DNA of 64,000 nt from RYN-230 sp963834705. Its GTDB lineage: Bacteria; Actinomycetota; Actinomycetes; Streptosporangiales; Streptosporangiaceae. The position numbers and the translations under genes were made by a program. Below the pieces are notes generated by a model. That model was not told where the DNA came from, did not search any database, and was given only the letters and a program-made list of their open reading frames with translations. The stretch covers positions 434,001 through 498,000 of the forward strand of contig CAWICV010000013.1 in NCBI GenBank assembly GCA_963834705.1. Direction: 5' to 3'. This document shows, in pieces, positions 10,353-17,665 of the stretch; within the stretch, counting starts at the first letter, position 1, and each line of letters opens with the position of its first letter.

Positions 10353-11518
10353 ATGCCAGCAAATCAGCCAGCGCGAAAGCGGCGCCGTCCCAACGGCGAA
10401 GGCACGCTCTATAAGCGTCAAGACGGTTATTGGGTCGGCGCGTTGGATGTACCTACCACCTCTGGTGCTCGGAAGCGTGAGGTCGTCTACGGCAAGACTC
10501 TCGTAGAGGCGCGCGACAAATTGAGGAAGCTTCAGCGGGAGGTGAACTCCGGAATGCGTGTCCCTGACAAAGTGTGGAAGCTCGGACCTTACCTGGAGTA
10601 CTGGCTGGAGAACTTCGTCCGGCGCAACCGGCGTCCAGCCACCTACAACCTGTACGAGATGATCGTCCGCCTCTACCTGGTCCCCGGCTTGGGGAGCACA
10701 GAAGCTCACCAGCCTGACAGTCCCGATGATTCAGGGATTCTTCAACGAGCGCCTTGCCATGGGTGACTCAGTCCGCAAGGTCCAGATCATGCGCACCGTG
10801 CTCAGCGCTGCGCTTACTCGGGCAGTTCGCGAAGAACTGGTCACGCGAAACGTTGCCCGCTTGGTCGAGCTGCCACAGTGGCAGCGCGGCACCATCCGCC
10901 CATGGGCTGCTGGTGAGGCACGCGCCTTCCTGGCCGCTGCCAAGCCCGATCCGCTATATGCGGCGTTCGTGCTGCTTGTCTTCTACGGCCTGCGACGCGG
11001 TGAAGCGCTTGGCTTGCGCTGGGATGACATCGACTTCGATGGCGGGACCATCCACATTCGCCACCAACTACAGCGAGTCCGTGGCGAACTATTCCTCGCA
11101 CCGGTCAAGACTCAGGCCGGACAACGGGGCCTGCCGCTGCTTGACACGGCTGCGCCAAGCGCTAAAACTCCAGGGCGAACGCCTGGCCGCTTATAGAGCC
11201 GACATGGGCTCGGCATGGCCGGAGACTGGGTTCGTGTTCACCACTCGGACTGGGCGGCCAGTGGAACCGCGTAACTTCGTCCGCTCCTTCCGCCGCATCT
11301 GCGACGACAATCAGATTCGGCTGATCAAGGTTCACCATGTCCGGCACACGGTCGGCTCGCTGCTCAAAGACCTCGGCGTGCCAGCGCGGGACGCGCAGAC
11401 CATCCTTGGCCATACCCGGATCAGCACCACGCTGGAGATCTACACCGACACTGACGAGCAGGCCCGCCGCGAGGCGCTGACCCGGCTACAGAGGTTGCTC
11501 GATGAGGGCCAAACCTAG
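10353..11518 (+). pseudogene. int: AICE tyrosine integrase, two frameshifts
   Basis: This is a site-specific tyrosine recombinase that would insert the element at tRNA-Arg. The pieces are: the N-terminal arm and core-binding domain (10353 to about 10700), the central part including the first catalytic Arg (VFYGLRRGEALGLRWDDID, 10973-11030), and the C-terminal part with HHVRH (about 11331) and the nucleophile region TTLEIYTD. One extra base near 10700 and one extra base near 11148 move the frame each time. The end lies 63 bases from the tRNA, as expected next to an att site. As read, integration and excision activity is lost. Confidence 0.85.
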
Positions 11519-11578
11519 GGCCTTGGCTACAAATCTGGCTACAGACGGTCAGTCTACGGCCCTGAAATTTGGTGTTTT

Positions 11579-11729
11579 GGCTGGCGCGCCGGGCAGGACT
11601 CGAACCCGCGACCCGCTGCTTAGAAGGCAGCCGCTCTATCCAGCTGAGCTACCGGCGCCGGAGATCCCATTGTGCACGTCCAAGGTCACGTGCTGGACAC
11701 ATCGATAGGGTCATTGCGATGACACTGAG
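11579..11729. repeat. Copy 1 of a 150-bp direct repeat containing tRNA-Arg
   Basis: This block recurs at 12482-12631. The two are identical by eye from 11596 to 11729, and differ only in a short patch at 11591-11595, where copy 2 is one base shorter. The repeat holds the tRNA gene, its upstream flank and the first ten bases of the cobQ start region, then ends abruptly. The two copies bracket a truncated transposase. Confidence 0.85.
11582..11658 (-). tRNA. tRNA-Arg (anticodon TCT)
   Basis: The cloverleaf folds on the minus strand. Acceptor GCGCCGG pairs with CCGGCGC, the anticodon stem is GCTGC/GCAGC with loop CTTCTAA, the T loop is TTCGAGT, and CCA is encoded. The 3' end faces the AICE integrase, making this the likely att site; the element should have restored the 3' half on integration. 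No second attachment-site copy is visible to the left, so the other end of the element lies outside the window. Confidence 0.9.
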
Positions 11730-12481
11730 CCTTTTTCATCCTGATCTTGGGAGGGTGTCGGAAGAGGGCTGATCAGGGTGGGCGTGTCGGCTTCGGGTAC
11801 GGCGAAGCCCCTGGTAGATGAAGCGATCACCACAATCCCTCATCCGCCCAGGGGCTTCGATGCTGTTCTACCGTGCCGTGCTGCCGTTGTCGCGTTCAAC
11901 CCTCGCCTATGTCGCGGGGGTGATCCGCCGTCACCGCAGGCAGATCGGCTCGTGCTGGCGCAAGTGCAACCCGGGCCAGCAGGCACTGCTGGTGCTGGCG
12001 CACCTGCGCAAGGGCGAGACGTTCGCGGAGCTGGCGGCCGGGTTCGGGATCGGCACGGCCACAGCCTGGCGGTATGTGAACGAGACGGTGGCCCTGCTGG
12101 CGGCCCGGGCGCCGAAGCTGCGCGGCGCGCTGCAGGCCGCGCACAAGCACGCCTATGTGGTGCTGGACGGCACCCTCATTGCGGTGGACCGGCTGGCCGC
12201 CGACCGGCCGTTCTACTCCGGCAAGCACCGCCGCCACGGCATGAACCTGCAGGTCATCGCCAGCCCAGACGGCGAGATCCTGTGGGTATCTGGCCCGCTG
12301 CCCGGCGCCGTTCATGACCTGACCGCCGCCCGGATCTGGGGCATCGTGCGGGAACTGGCCGCCGCCGGGTTAATCACCCTGGCGGACAAGGGCTACCACG
12401 GCGCCGGCGAGCCGGTGCACACGCCCTATCGCGGCCGGAACAAGCCCGCCTCCCAGAAACAGGCCAACCGTGCCCATGCCC
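11730..12481 (+). mobile_element. Truncated IS5-type insertion sequence between tRNA repeats
   Basis: This segment contains the 5' non-coding end and most of a DDE transposase, but not its 3' end. A perfect 12-bp inverted repeat (11803-11814 and 11848-11859) lies directly before the transposase ATG and would form a hairpin. The right end is cut exactly where the second tRNA block begins, so no complete pair of terminal repeats can be assigned. Confidence 0.65.
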
Positions 12482-12525
12482 GGCTGGCGCGCCCGGAGGA
12501 CTCGAACCCGCGACCCGCTGCTTAG
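11860..12525 (+). pseudogene. IS5-family (DDE_Tnp_4-like) transposase, C-terminus lost
   Basis: The protein has a helical N-terminus with HTH (FAELAAGFGIGTATAWRYV), then the catalytic core: first Asp in VVLDGTLIAVDR, the HGMNLQVI strand and second Asp in ADKGYHG. Homology stops at NRAHARL; the last dozen codons come from the tRNA repeat. The Glu-containing C-terminal end of the active site is missing, so the enzyme should be inactive. ATG 11860, right after the hairpin, is the natural start. Confidence 0.8.
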
Positions 12526-12631
12526 AAGGCAGCCGCTCTATCCAGCTGAGCTACCGGCGCCGGAGATCCCATTGTGCACGTCCAAGGTCACGTGCTGGAC
12601 ACATCGATAGGGTCATTGCGATGACACTGAG
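12482..12631. repeat. Copy 2 of the 150-bp direct repeat containing tRNA-Arg
   Basis: This matches 11579-11729 except for the patch 12494-12497, which lacks a base. It joins the transposase coding sequence on its left and runs into cobQ on its right without a break, so the right junction is the ancestral chromosome. Confidence 0.85.
12485..12560 (-). tRNA. Second tRNA-Arg(TCT) copy with damaged 3' end (probable pseudo-tRNA)
   Basis: The 5' half, anticodon arm and T loop match copy 1, but the 3' acceptor and T-stem strand differ. The acceptor 3' strand reads CGGGCGC, which does not fully pair with GCGCCGG, and one base is missing. A functional tRNA is doubtful. Confidence 0.6.
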
Positions 12632-13663
12632 GGGCGCGTTGCTGGTCGCCGGGACCGCGTCAGACGTGGGGAAAAGCGTGCTCACCGCCGGTCTGTGCCG
12701 GGCGCTGGCCCGGCGCGGCGTCCGGGTCGCGCCGTTCAAAGCGCAGAATATGTCACTGAACTCGTTCGTCACGGCCAGCGGCGCGGAGATCGGCCGGGCC
12801 CGGGCCATGCAGGCGCAGGCGGCGGGTATCGAGCCGGACGTGCGGATGAACCCGGTGCTGCTCAAGCCGGGCAGCGACACGCAGAGCCACGTCATGGTCC
12901 CGTACTCGGCGTGCTGCCGTGGCGCGAAGGACTGGCCCTGGACATGGAAGATTCACTGGCCCTGGACGCGGCCCGGCCCGCGATGGCCGCGCGGGCGGCG
13001 GACGGCGAGCAGGACGAGCGGGCGTTCGGCAAGGAGATTCTCCGGGTGAGCGTGCTGCGGACGCCGCGGATCAGCAACTTCACCGACGTGGACGCGCTCG
13101 CCGTGGAGCCAGGGGTGCTGGTCCGGTTCGCGGTCAGCCCATCCGAACTGGCCGACGCCGACCTGGTGATCCTGCCCGGGACCCGGGCCACCGTGGCCGA
13201 CCTGGGCTGGCTGCGCGAACGGGGGCTGACCGCGGCGGTCGCGGACCGGGCCCGCGCGGGCCGGCCGTGCTCGGCATCTGTGGCGGCTACCAGATGCTCG
13301 GCGTGGAGATCGACGAGCCGGTCGAGTCCCGGGCCGGGCGGGTGGCTGGCCTGGGACTGCTGCCGGCCCGGGCGGTGTTCGGCCCGGACAAGGTGCCCGG
13401 CCAGGCACGGCACGCTGGAGTGCGACGACTTCCGGCGGGCGTTCCTGGCCGACGTCGCCGCGCTGGCCGGGCGGGGCTGCACGCCACAGCCGGATACCAG
13501 CTTCGCGGCCATCCGGCAGGCCCGGCTGGACACGCTGGCCGATCTGGCCGCCGACCACCTCGACCAAGCGGCCGTGGACCGGCTCATCGAGCACGGCGCG
13601 CCACCTGGCCTGCCGGTGATCGCCCGGGCCAGCGCCGGCCCGGTCGTGACTGAGGGCCGGTGA
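12621..13663 (+). pseudogene. cobQ: Cobyric acid synthase (CobQ), deleted and frameshifted
   Basis: CobQ amidates adenosylcobyrinic diamide in the late cobalamin pathway. The N-terminal ATP-binding part is recognisable (GTASDVGKSVLTAGLCRALA, then PFKAQNMSLNSF). Near 12895-12907 roughly a hundred residues of the synthase domain are missing, with the sequence jumping to VLPWREGLALD. The glutaminase part (LGICGGYQMLG) is in a third frame, and a second gap near 13400 removes the segment before LECDDFRRAFL. Total span is about 1.04 kb against about 1.5 kb expected. It starts at the edge of the tRNA repeat, so it may have decayed after that rearrangement. Confidence 0.85.
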
Positions 13664-13694
13664 CGCAAGCGCCTCATGTGACCCCGGTGCAGGA

Positions 13695-14459
13695 GTGGCG
13701 TTTCCCGCCGCGTTCACCATGCTCATCCGGCTGGCCCTGGTCCCGCTGAGCTACTACGCGGTCCGCAGCGAACGGGCCCGCGGCCGGCTGCTGCCCCAGG
13801 TCCAGGAGCTGCGGCGGCGGCATGCCAAGGACCCGGAACGGCTGCAGCGGGAACTCAGGGCGCTGCAGCGCGCCGAGGGCACCACCATGTACGCCGGCTG
13901 CCTCCCACTGCTGCTGCAACTGCCGTTCTTCAGCGTGATGTACCGGCTGTTCCTGTCGCATTCGGTGGCCGGCGCGCCGAACGCGCTGCTCAGCCACCGG
14001 CTGCTGGCCGCGCCGCTGGGCAGCTGGTGGCTGGGCGGGGCAGGCCCGCTCAGCGCGCAGGGTGCGGTGTTCGCCGGGCTGTTCGTGCTGCTCGCGGTCA
14101 TCGGGGTGGCCGCCCTGCGGACTGTGCGGCGCACGCAGGCCCAGGCCACGGCCCAGACCATGGCCAAGGCCCAGACCATGGCCCAGGCCACGGCGGCCGG
14201 CGTGCCGACGGCGACCACAACCACCGGCCGGGCCGGCCCGCCAGCCCCGGCCACCCAGACGGCCGCCCAGACAGCGACCCAGACAGCGGCCGCGGACCGT
14301 GCCGCCGGCCTGCTCAGCAGAGTCATGCCGTCCGGGTCGCTGCTGATGGCGGCCGTCGTGCCGCTGGCCGCGGGCCTGTACCTGGTCACCACGGCGGCCT
14401 GGACGCTGGCCGAGCGGACGGCGATTAACCGCTGGAGCCGGTTGGCCCGACTCCGGTAA
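13695..14459 (+). CDS. YidC/Oxa1-type membrane insertase, short N-terminus
   Basis: This 254-residue protein belongs to the actinobacterial second YidC family. The charged cytoplasmic loop (LRRRHAKDPERLQRELRALQ) and the conserved core after it (MYAGCLPLLLQLPFFSVMYR) are clear, and three or four further hydrophobic helices follow. A low-complexity Ala/Thr/Gln stretch (about residues 150-205) lies before the last helices. The start (GTG 13695) enters almost directly into the first transmembrane helix, whereas relatives have an extra N-terminal segment. So the 5' end may be truncated, in line with damage in cobQ just upstream. Confidence 0.65.
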   Translation: MAFPAAFTMLIRLALVPLSYYAVRSERARGRLLPQVQELRRRHAKDPERLQRELRALQRAEGTTMYAGCLPLLLQLPFFSVMYRLFLSHSVAGAPNALLSHRLLAAPLGSWWLGGAGPLSAQGAVFAGLFVLLAVIGVAALRTVRRTQAQATAQTMAKAQTMAQATAAGVPTATTTTGRAGPPAPATQTAAQTATQTAAADRAAGLLSRVMPSGSLLMAAVVPLAAGLYLVTTAAWTLAERTAINRWSRLARLR

Positions 14460-14468
14460 ACTAGCCGT
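14437..14468 (+). promoter_or_regulatory. Candidate promoter for a leaderless leader-peptide mRNA
   Basis: A TAAACT hexamer at about 14456-14461 lies 7 bases before the ATG at 14469, the spacing of a -10 box for a leaderless transcript in actinomycetes. No convincing -35 is seen. It overlaps the 3' end of the YidC gene. Confidence 0.4.
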
Positions 14469-14540
14469 ATGCAGGTCAGTACGCAGCACTACGTCAGCGC
14501 CGCCGCGCGAGCTATCGGCTCGCCGGTTGCCGCTGCCTGA
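14469..14540 (+). CDS. Alanine-rich leader peptide upstream of the AlaRS-like gene
   Basis: This is a 23-codon ORF (MQVSTQHYVSAAARAIGSPV followed by three Ala codons and TGA). Seven of the last thirteen residues are Ala, including AAA twice. No Shine-Dalgarno is present, but a -10-like box sits just upstream, so leaderless translation is plausible. It precedes, by 119 bases, a gene for an alanyl-tRNA synthetase-like enzyme. This is the arrangement expected for attenuation sensing charged tRNA-Ala. Ala is common in this genome, so composition alone is not proof. Confidence 0.5.
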   Translation: MQVSTQHYVSAAARAIGSPVAAA

Positions 14541-14559
14541 CCTCGACTCTCCCGCCCCT

Positions 14560-14653
14560 GGCGACCGGAAATGGTCGCCGGTGCGTTTCCTGGCTGGTTC
14601 ATGGCCGCGCCACGGCGCGCATTTCCGGATGCCGCTAACCGAACCTCCGGAGG
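14560..14653 (+). promoter_or_regulatory. Alternative RNA hairpins between leader peptide and AlaRS-like gene
   Basis: A 7-bp perfect stem (14560-14566 with 14573-14579) closes a 6-base loop. The loop-containing segment 14565-14573 is also perfectly complementary over 9 bases to 14620-14628, so the two pairings exclude each other. A second GC hairpin (about 14606-14619) lies between them. The ribosome-binding site GGAGG (14649-14653) is inside a palindrome CCTCCGGAGG. The layout fits a switch governed by ribosome position on the leader ORF; no U-tract terminator is seen, so control would be translational or Rho-linked. Confidence 0.45.
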
Positions 14654-14659
14654 CCGGTC

Positions 14660-15886
14660 ATGAACTACCAGCAAGTCATCCAGACATTCACCGATTTTTT
14701 CACCGAACGCCAGCACCAGCTCATCCCGTCCGCCTCGCTGGTGCCGCCGCCGGGTGACCCGGTGCTGTTCACCAGCGCGGGGATGCACCCGCTGACCCCT
14801 TACCTGGAGGGGCGGCCGCACCCGGCCGGGAGCCGGCTGGTCAACGTGCAGCGCTGCCTGCGCACCACCGACCTGGACGAGGTCGGCGACCGGAGCCACC
14901 TGACCGTGTTCGAGATGCTCGGCTCCTGGTCGCTCGGCGACTACCCGGGCACGCAGAGCGTGCGCTGGGGCCTGGAACTGGTCCGGGATGGGTTTGGCAT
15001 CCCGGTCAGCCGGCTGTACGCCACCGTGTACGGCGGACCGGATTACGGCGGCACCGAGCCCGGCGTGGGCCCGGACACCGACCTGGCGGACACCTGGGCT
15101 GGCCTGGGCGTCCCGGTTGAGCTGAGCGGCACGGACAATTGGTGGTCGAACGGCCCGTCCGGGCTGTGCGGCACCGACTCAGAACTGTTCGTGTGGACCG
15201 GGGACGGCCCGCCGCGGGGCACGCCGGGCAGCGACAGCCGGTGGCTGGAGCTGTGGAACCACGTGCTGCTCCGCTACTGGCGGCTCGACGACGGCCGCCT
15301 CAAGCCGCTGGACCAGCGTAACGTGGATACCGGGATGGGCCTGGAACGGCTGCTCACCGTGTTGCAGGGCGCGGACTCGGTGTTCGGCACCGACCTGCTG
15401 CAGCCGTGGACCAGCGCGGTACGCGACCGCTGGCCGCTGGAGAAGACCAAGCTGCGGCTGGTCACCGACCATCTGCGGTCCAGCGTGGTGGTCATCGGCG
15501 ACGGGGTGCGGCCGTCCAACACCGGCCGCGGTTACGTGCTGCGCCGGCTGATCCGCCGTGCGCTCACCGAGGTATGGCAGGTGGATCCGGACGGGACGCT
15601 GGTCAGCCTGCCGCCCGGGCTGATCACCGGCACGCTGTGTCACTTCGGCCAGGACGGGCCGGGCGTGGGGCCGGGCGGCGGGCCGGGCGAGGGGCCGGGC
15701 GAAAAGCAGATCCGCGAGGTGCTGCTGACCGAGCAGCAGCGGTTCGGCGACCTGCTCAGCCGGGGCCGCGAGGTGCTGCGGCGACGGGGCGGCACCGGCC
15801 CGCTCACCGAGGAGGACTACCGCTACCTGCACGAGACGCACGGCCTGCCCCGCGAGTTCGTCACCGAACTTCAAGAGCGCGGTTAG
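14660..15886 (+). CDS. Alanyl-tRNA synthetase-like enzyme without editing domain
   Basis: This 408-residue protein corresponds to the class II catalytic core of AlaRS. It keeps FEMLGSWSLGDY, ELWNHVLLRYWR, the invariant DTGMGLERL and RGYVLRRLIRRA. The editing domain, the SerRS-like second additional domain and C-Ala are absent, where full AlaRS is about 880 residues. A glycine-rich insert (GVGPGGGPGEGPGEKQ) is at about residues 333-348. It may charge tRNA-Ala without proofreading, or activate alanine for another acceptor. Start ATG 14660 has GGAGG 6 bases upstream. The stop TAG is followed in frame by 16 more codons to another TAG. Confidence 0.75.
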   Translation: MNYQQVIQTFTDFFTERQHQLIPSASLVPPPGDPVLFTSAGMHPLTPYLEGRPHPAGSRLVNVQRCLRTTDLDEVGDRSHLTVFEMLGSWSLGDYPGTQSVRWGLELVRDGFGIPVSRLYATVYGGPDYGGTEPGVGPDTDLADTWAGLGVPVELSGTDNWWSNGPSGLCGTDSELFVWTGDGPPRGTPGSDSRWLELWNHVLLRYWRLDDGRLKPLDQRNVDTGMGLERLLTVLQGADSVFGTDLLQPWTSAVRDRWPLEKTKLRLVTDHLRSSVVVIGDGVRPSNTGRGYVLRRLIRRALTEVWQVDPDGTLVSLPPGLITGTLCHFGQDGPGVGPGGGPGEGPGEKQIREVLLTEQQRFGDLLSRGREVLRRRGGTGPLTEEDYRYLHETHGLPREFVTELQERG

Positions 15887-15912
15887 TTTGCGGTCACCGG
15901 CGACCGCAAACT
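15885..15912 (+). terminator. Inverted repeat at the 3' end of the AlaRS-like gene
   Basis: An 11-bp perfect stem (15885-15895 and 15902-15912) with a 6-base loop begins within the TAG stop codon. It lacks a T-run, so it may be an atypical actinobacterial terminator or a structural element at the stop codon. Confidence 0.45.
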
Positions 15913-16069
15913 CACCGCGCTGTGGAAGGACGGATAGCCGGTGACGCGGCCGGGAACGAACGACTGCCCGGTAACGCGGCCGGGGACTGCTGGGTAACGG
16001 GCGTGATCACCATGGCCGAGCAGGGCGCGCAGCAAGGCTGACGTGTAGCCTCATCACCGGGAGGTCAGC

Positions 16070-17341
16070 ATGCACCAGCCGCCAATTCCGCACGTCCACC
16101 GCACGGACCCGGACATCGCCGATCTCATCGAGGCGGAGGCCCGCCGCGAGTACGAGAAGATCCGGCTGATCCCATCGGAGAACTACGCCTCGGTCGCCGT
16201 CCTGGAGGCCACCGGCTCGGTCCTGAACAACAAGTACTCCGAGGGCTACCCGGGCCGCCGGTACTACGAGGGCCAGCAGGTCATCGATCCAGTTGAGACG
16301 ATCGCCCGGGACCGGGCCAAGGACCTGTTCGGGGTGGATCACGCCAACATGCAGCCGTACTCCGGCTCGCCGGCCAACCTGGCCGTCTTCCTCGCCTTCC
16401 TGCAGCCTGGCGACACGGTGATGGGGATGGCGCTGCCGATGGGCGGGCACCTCACCCACGGCTGGTCGGTGTCCGCGACCGGCAAGTGGTTCCACTCGGT
16501 GCAGTACGGGGTCCGCGCCGACACCGGCCGCCTCGACCAGGACCAGGTCTGGGACCTGGCCCGCCGGGAGCGGCCCAAGGTGATCTTCTGTGGCGGCACC
16601 GCGATCCCGTGGATCATTGACTTCCCGTTCTTCGCCGAGGTCGCGGCCGAGGTGGGCGCGATCCTGGTGGCCGACATCGCGCACATCGCCGGGCTGATCG
16701 CGGGCGGCGTGCACCCGTCCCCGGTCGGCTACGCGCCGGTGCTCACCACGACCACGCACAAGACGCTTCGCGGCCCCCGCGGCGCGATGATCATGTCCAC
16801 CGCCGAGTACGCGTCGCCGCTGGACAAGGCGGTGTTCCCCGGCCTGCAGGGTGGCCCGCACAACCACACCACGGCCGGCATCGCGGTCGCCCTGCACGAG
16901 GCGGCTCAGCCGGAGTTCCACACGTACGCCCAGCAGGTGGTGGGCAACGCCAAGGCGCTCGCGGCCGCGCTGCTGGAGCGGGGCTACGACCTGATGTCCG
17001 GCGGCACCGAGAACCACCTCATCCTGATCGACCTGACCAGCAAGGGGATCGCGGGCAAGCCCGCGGCCAAGGCGCTGGACCGGGCGGGCATCGAACTGAA
17101 CTACAACACGGTGCCGTTCGACCCGCGCAAGCCGTTCGACCCGTCCGGCGTCCGGCTCGGCACCCCGGCCATCACCACCCGCGGCCTGCGCGAGGAGCAC
17201 ATGCCGCAGATCGCGGCGTGGATGGACGAGGCGATCACCGCGGCCACCAAGGACGATGAGGCCGCCATCGAGCGGATCGCGGGTGAGGTCCGCGATCTGC
17301 TGGCCGGCTTCCCCATGCCCGGCTACGCCGAAACCCCTTAA
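16070..17341 (+). CDS. glyA: Serine hydroxymethyltransferase
   Basis: This 423-residue PLP enzyme interconverts serine and glycine, feeding methylene-tetrahydrofolate. The cofactor lysine lies in TTTHKTLRGPRG (K231), and the N-terminal EKIRLIPSENYAS, SEGYPGRRYYEGQQ and the phosphate-binding YSGSPAN segments are intact. ATG 16070 has a GGGAGG ribosome-binding site (16059-16064), and a TAGCCT -10-like box is at 16046-16051. The length is normal. It follows the AlaRS-like gene in the same direction but has its own apparent promoter. Confidence 0.95.
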   Translation: MHQPPIPHVHRTDPDIADLIEAEARREYEKIRLIPSENYASVAVLEATGSVLNNKYSEGYPGRRYYEGQQVIDPVETIARDRAKDLFGVDHANMQPYSGSPANLAVFLAFLQPGDTVMGMALPMGGHLTHGWSVSATGKWFHSVQYGVRADTGRLDQDQVWDLARRERPKVIFCGGTAIPWIIDFPFFAEVAAEVGAILVADIAHIAGLIAGGVHPSPVGYAPVLTTTTHKTLRGPRGAMIMSTAEYASPLDKAVFPGLQGGPHNHTTAGIAVALHEAAQPEFHTYAQQVVGNAKALAAALLERGYDLMSGGTENHLILIDLTSKGIAGKPAAKALDRAGIELNYNTVPFDPRKPFDPSGVRLGTPAITTRGLREEHMPQIAAWMDEAITAATKDDEAAIERIAGEVRDLLAGFPMPGYAETP

Positions 17342-17345
17342 ACCC

Positions 17346-17510
17346 CAGCCTTATGAACGCCAGTACCCGCGCACTGGCTCAGCCGGCCGCGTGGAGGCGG
17401 CAGCCTTATGAACGCCAGTACCCGCGCACTGGCTCAGCCGGCCGCGCGGAGTCGGCAGCCTTATGAACGCCAGTACCCGCGCACTGGCTCAGCCGGCCGC
17501 GCGGGGTCGC
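17346..17510. repeat. Three tandem 55-bp repeats with internal hairpins
   Basis: Units start at 17346, 17401 and 17456 and differ at only a few positions near their ends. Each contains a 6-bp stem (GCCAGT/ACTGGC) with an 8-base loop. The array lies between convergent glyA and the MFS gene, so it could act as a bidirectional terminator cluster. The remaining 17511-17665 holds nothing recognisable. Confidence 0.8.
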
Positions 17511-17665
17511 CGCCGCGCCCGGCCCGGCGGGCGTGAGCCTGCCCGGCCGGTCCCGGCTGGTCGGCGCGCGGTGCCGGGACCTGGCCGATGGCCTGCCGCG
17601 GAGCCCGGTCTGCCGGGAGGCCAACTGGGCCGCTACTGAAGGCCCGGCAGTGTGCCCGCTACCTG

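Noticed and set aside
11579..12631. The repeats as attL and attR of a small integrative element
   Set aside because: The enclosed segment has only a truncated DDE transposase and no site-specific integrase, and the identity extends well beyond the tRNA into the cobQ start.
14541..14660. T-box riboswitch before the AlaRS-like gene
   Set aside because: No convincing T-box sequence or specifier stem was found; the leader-peptide model explains more of what is seen.
17346..17510. CRISPR array
   Set aside because: The three units are contiguous with no unique spacers and no cas genes are present.
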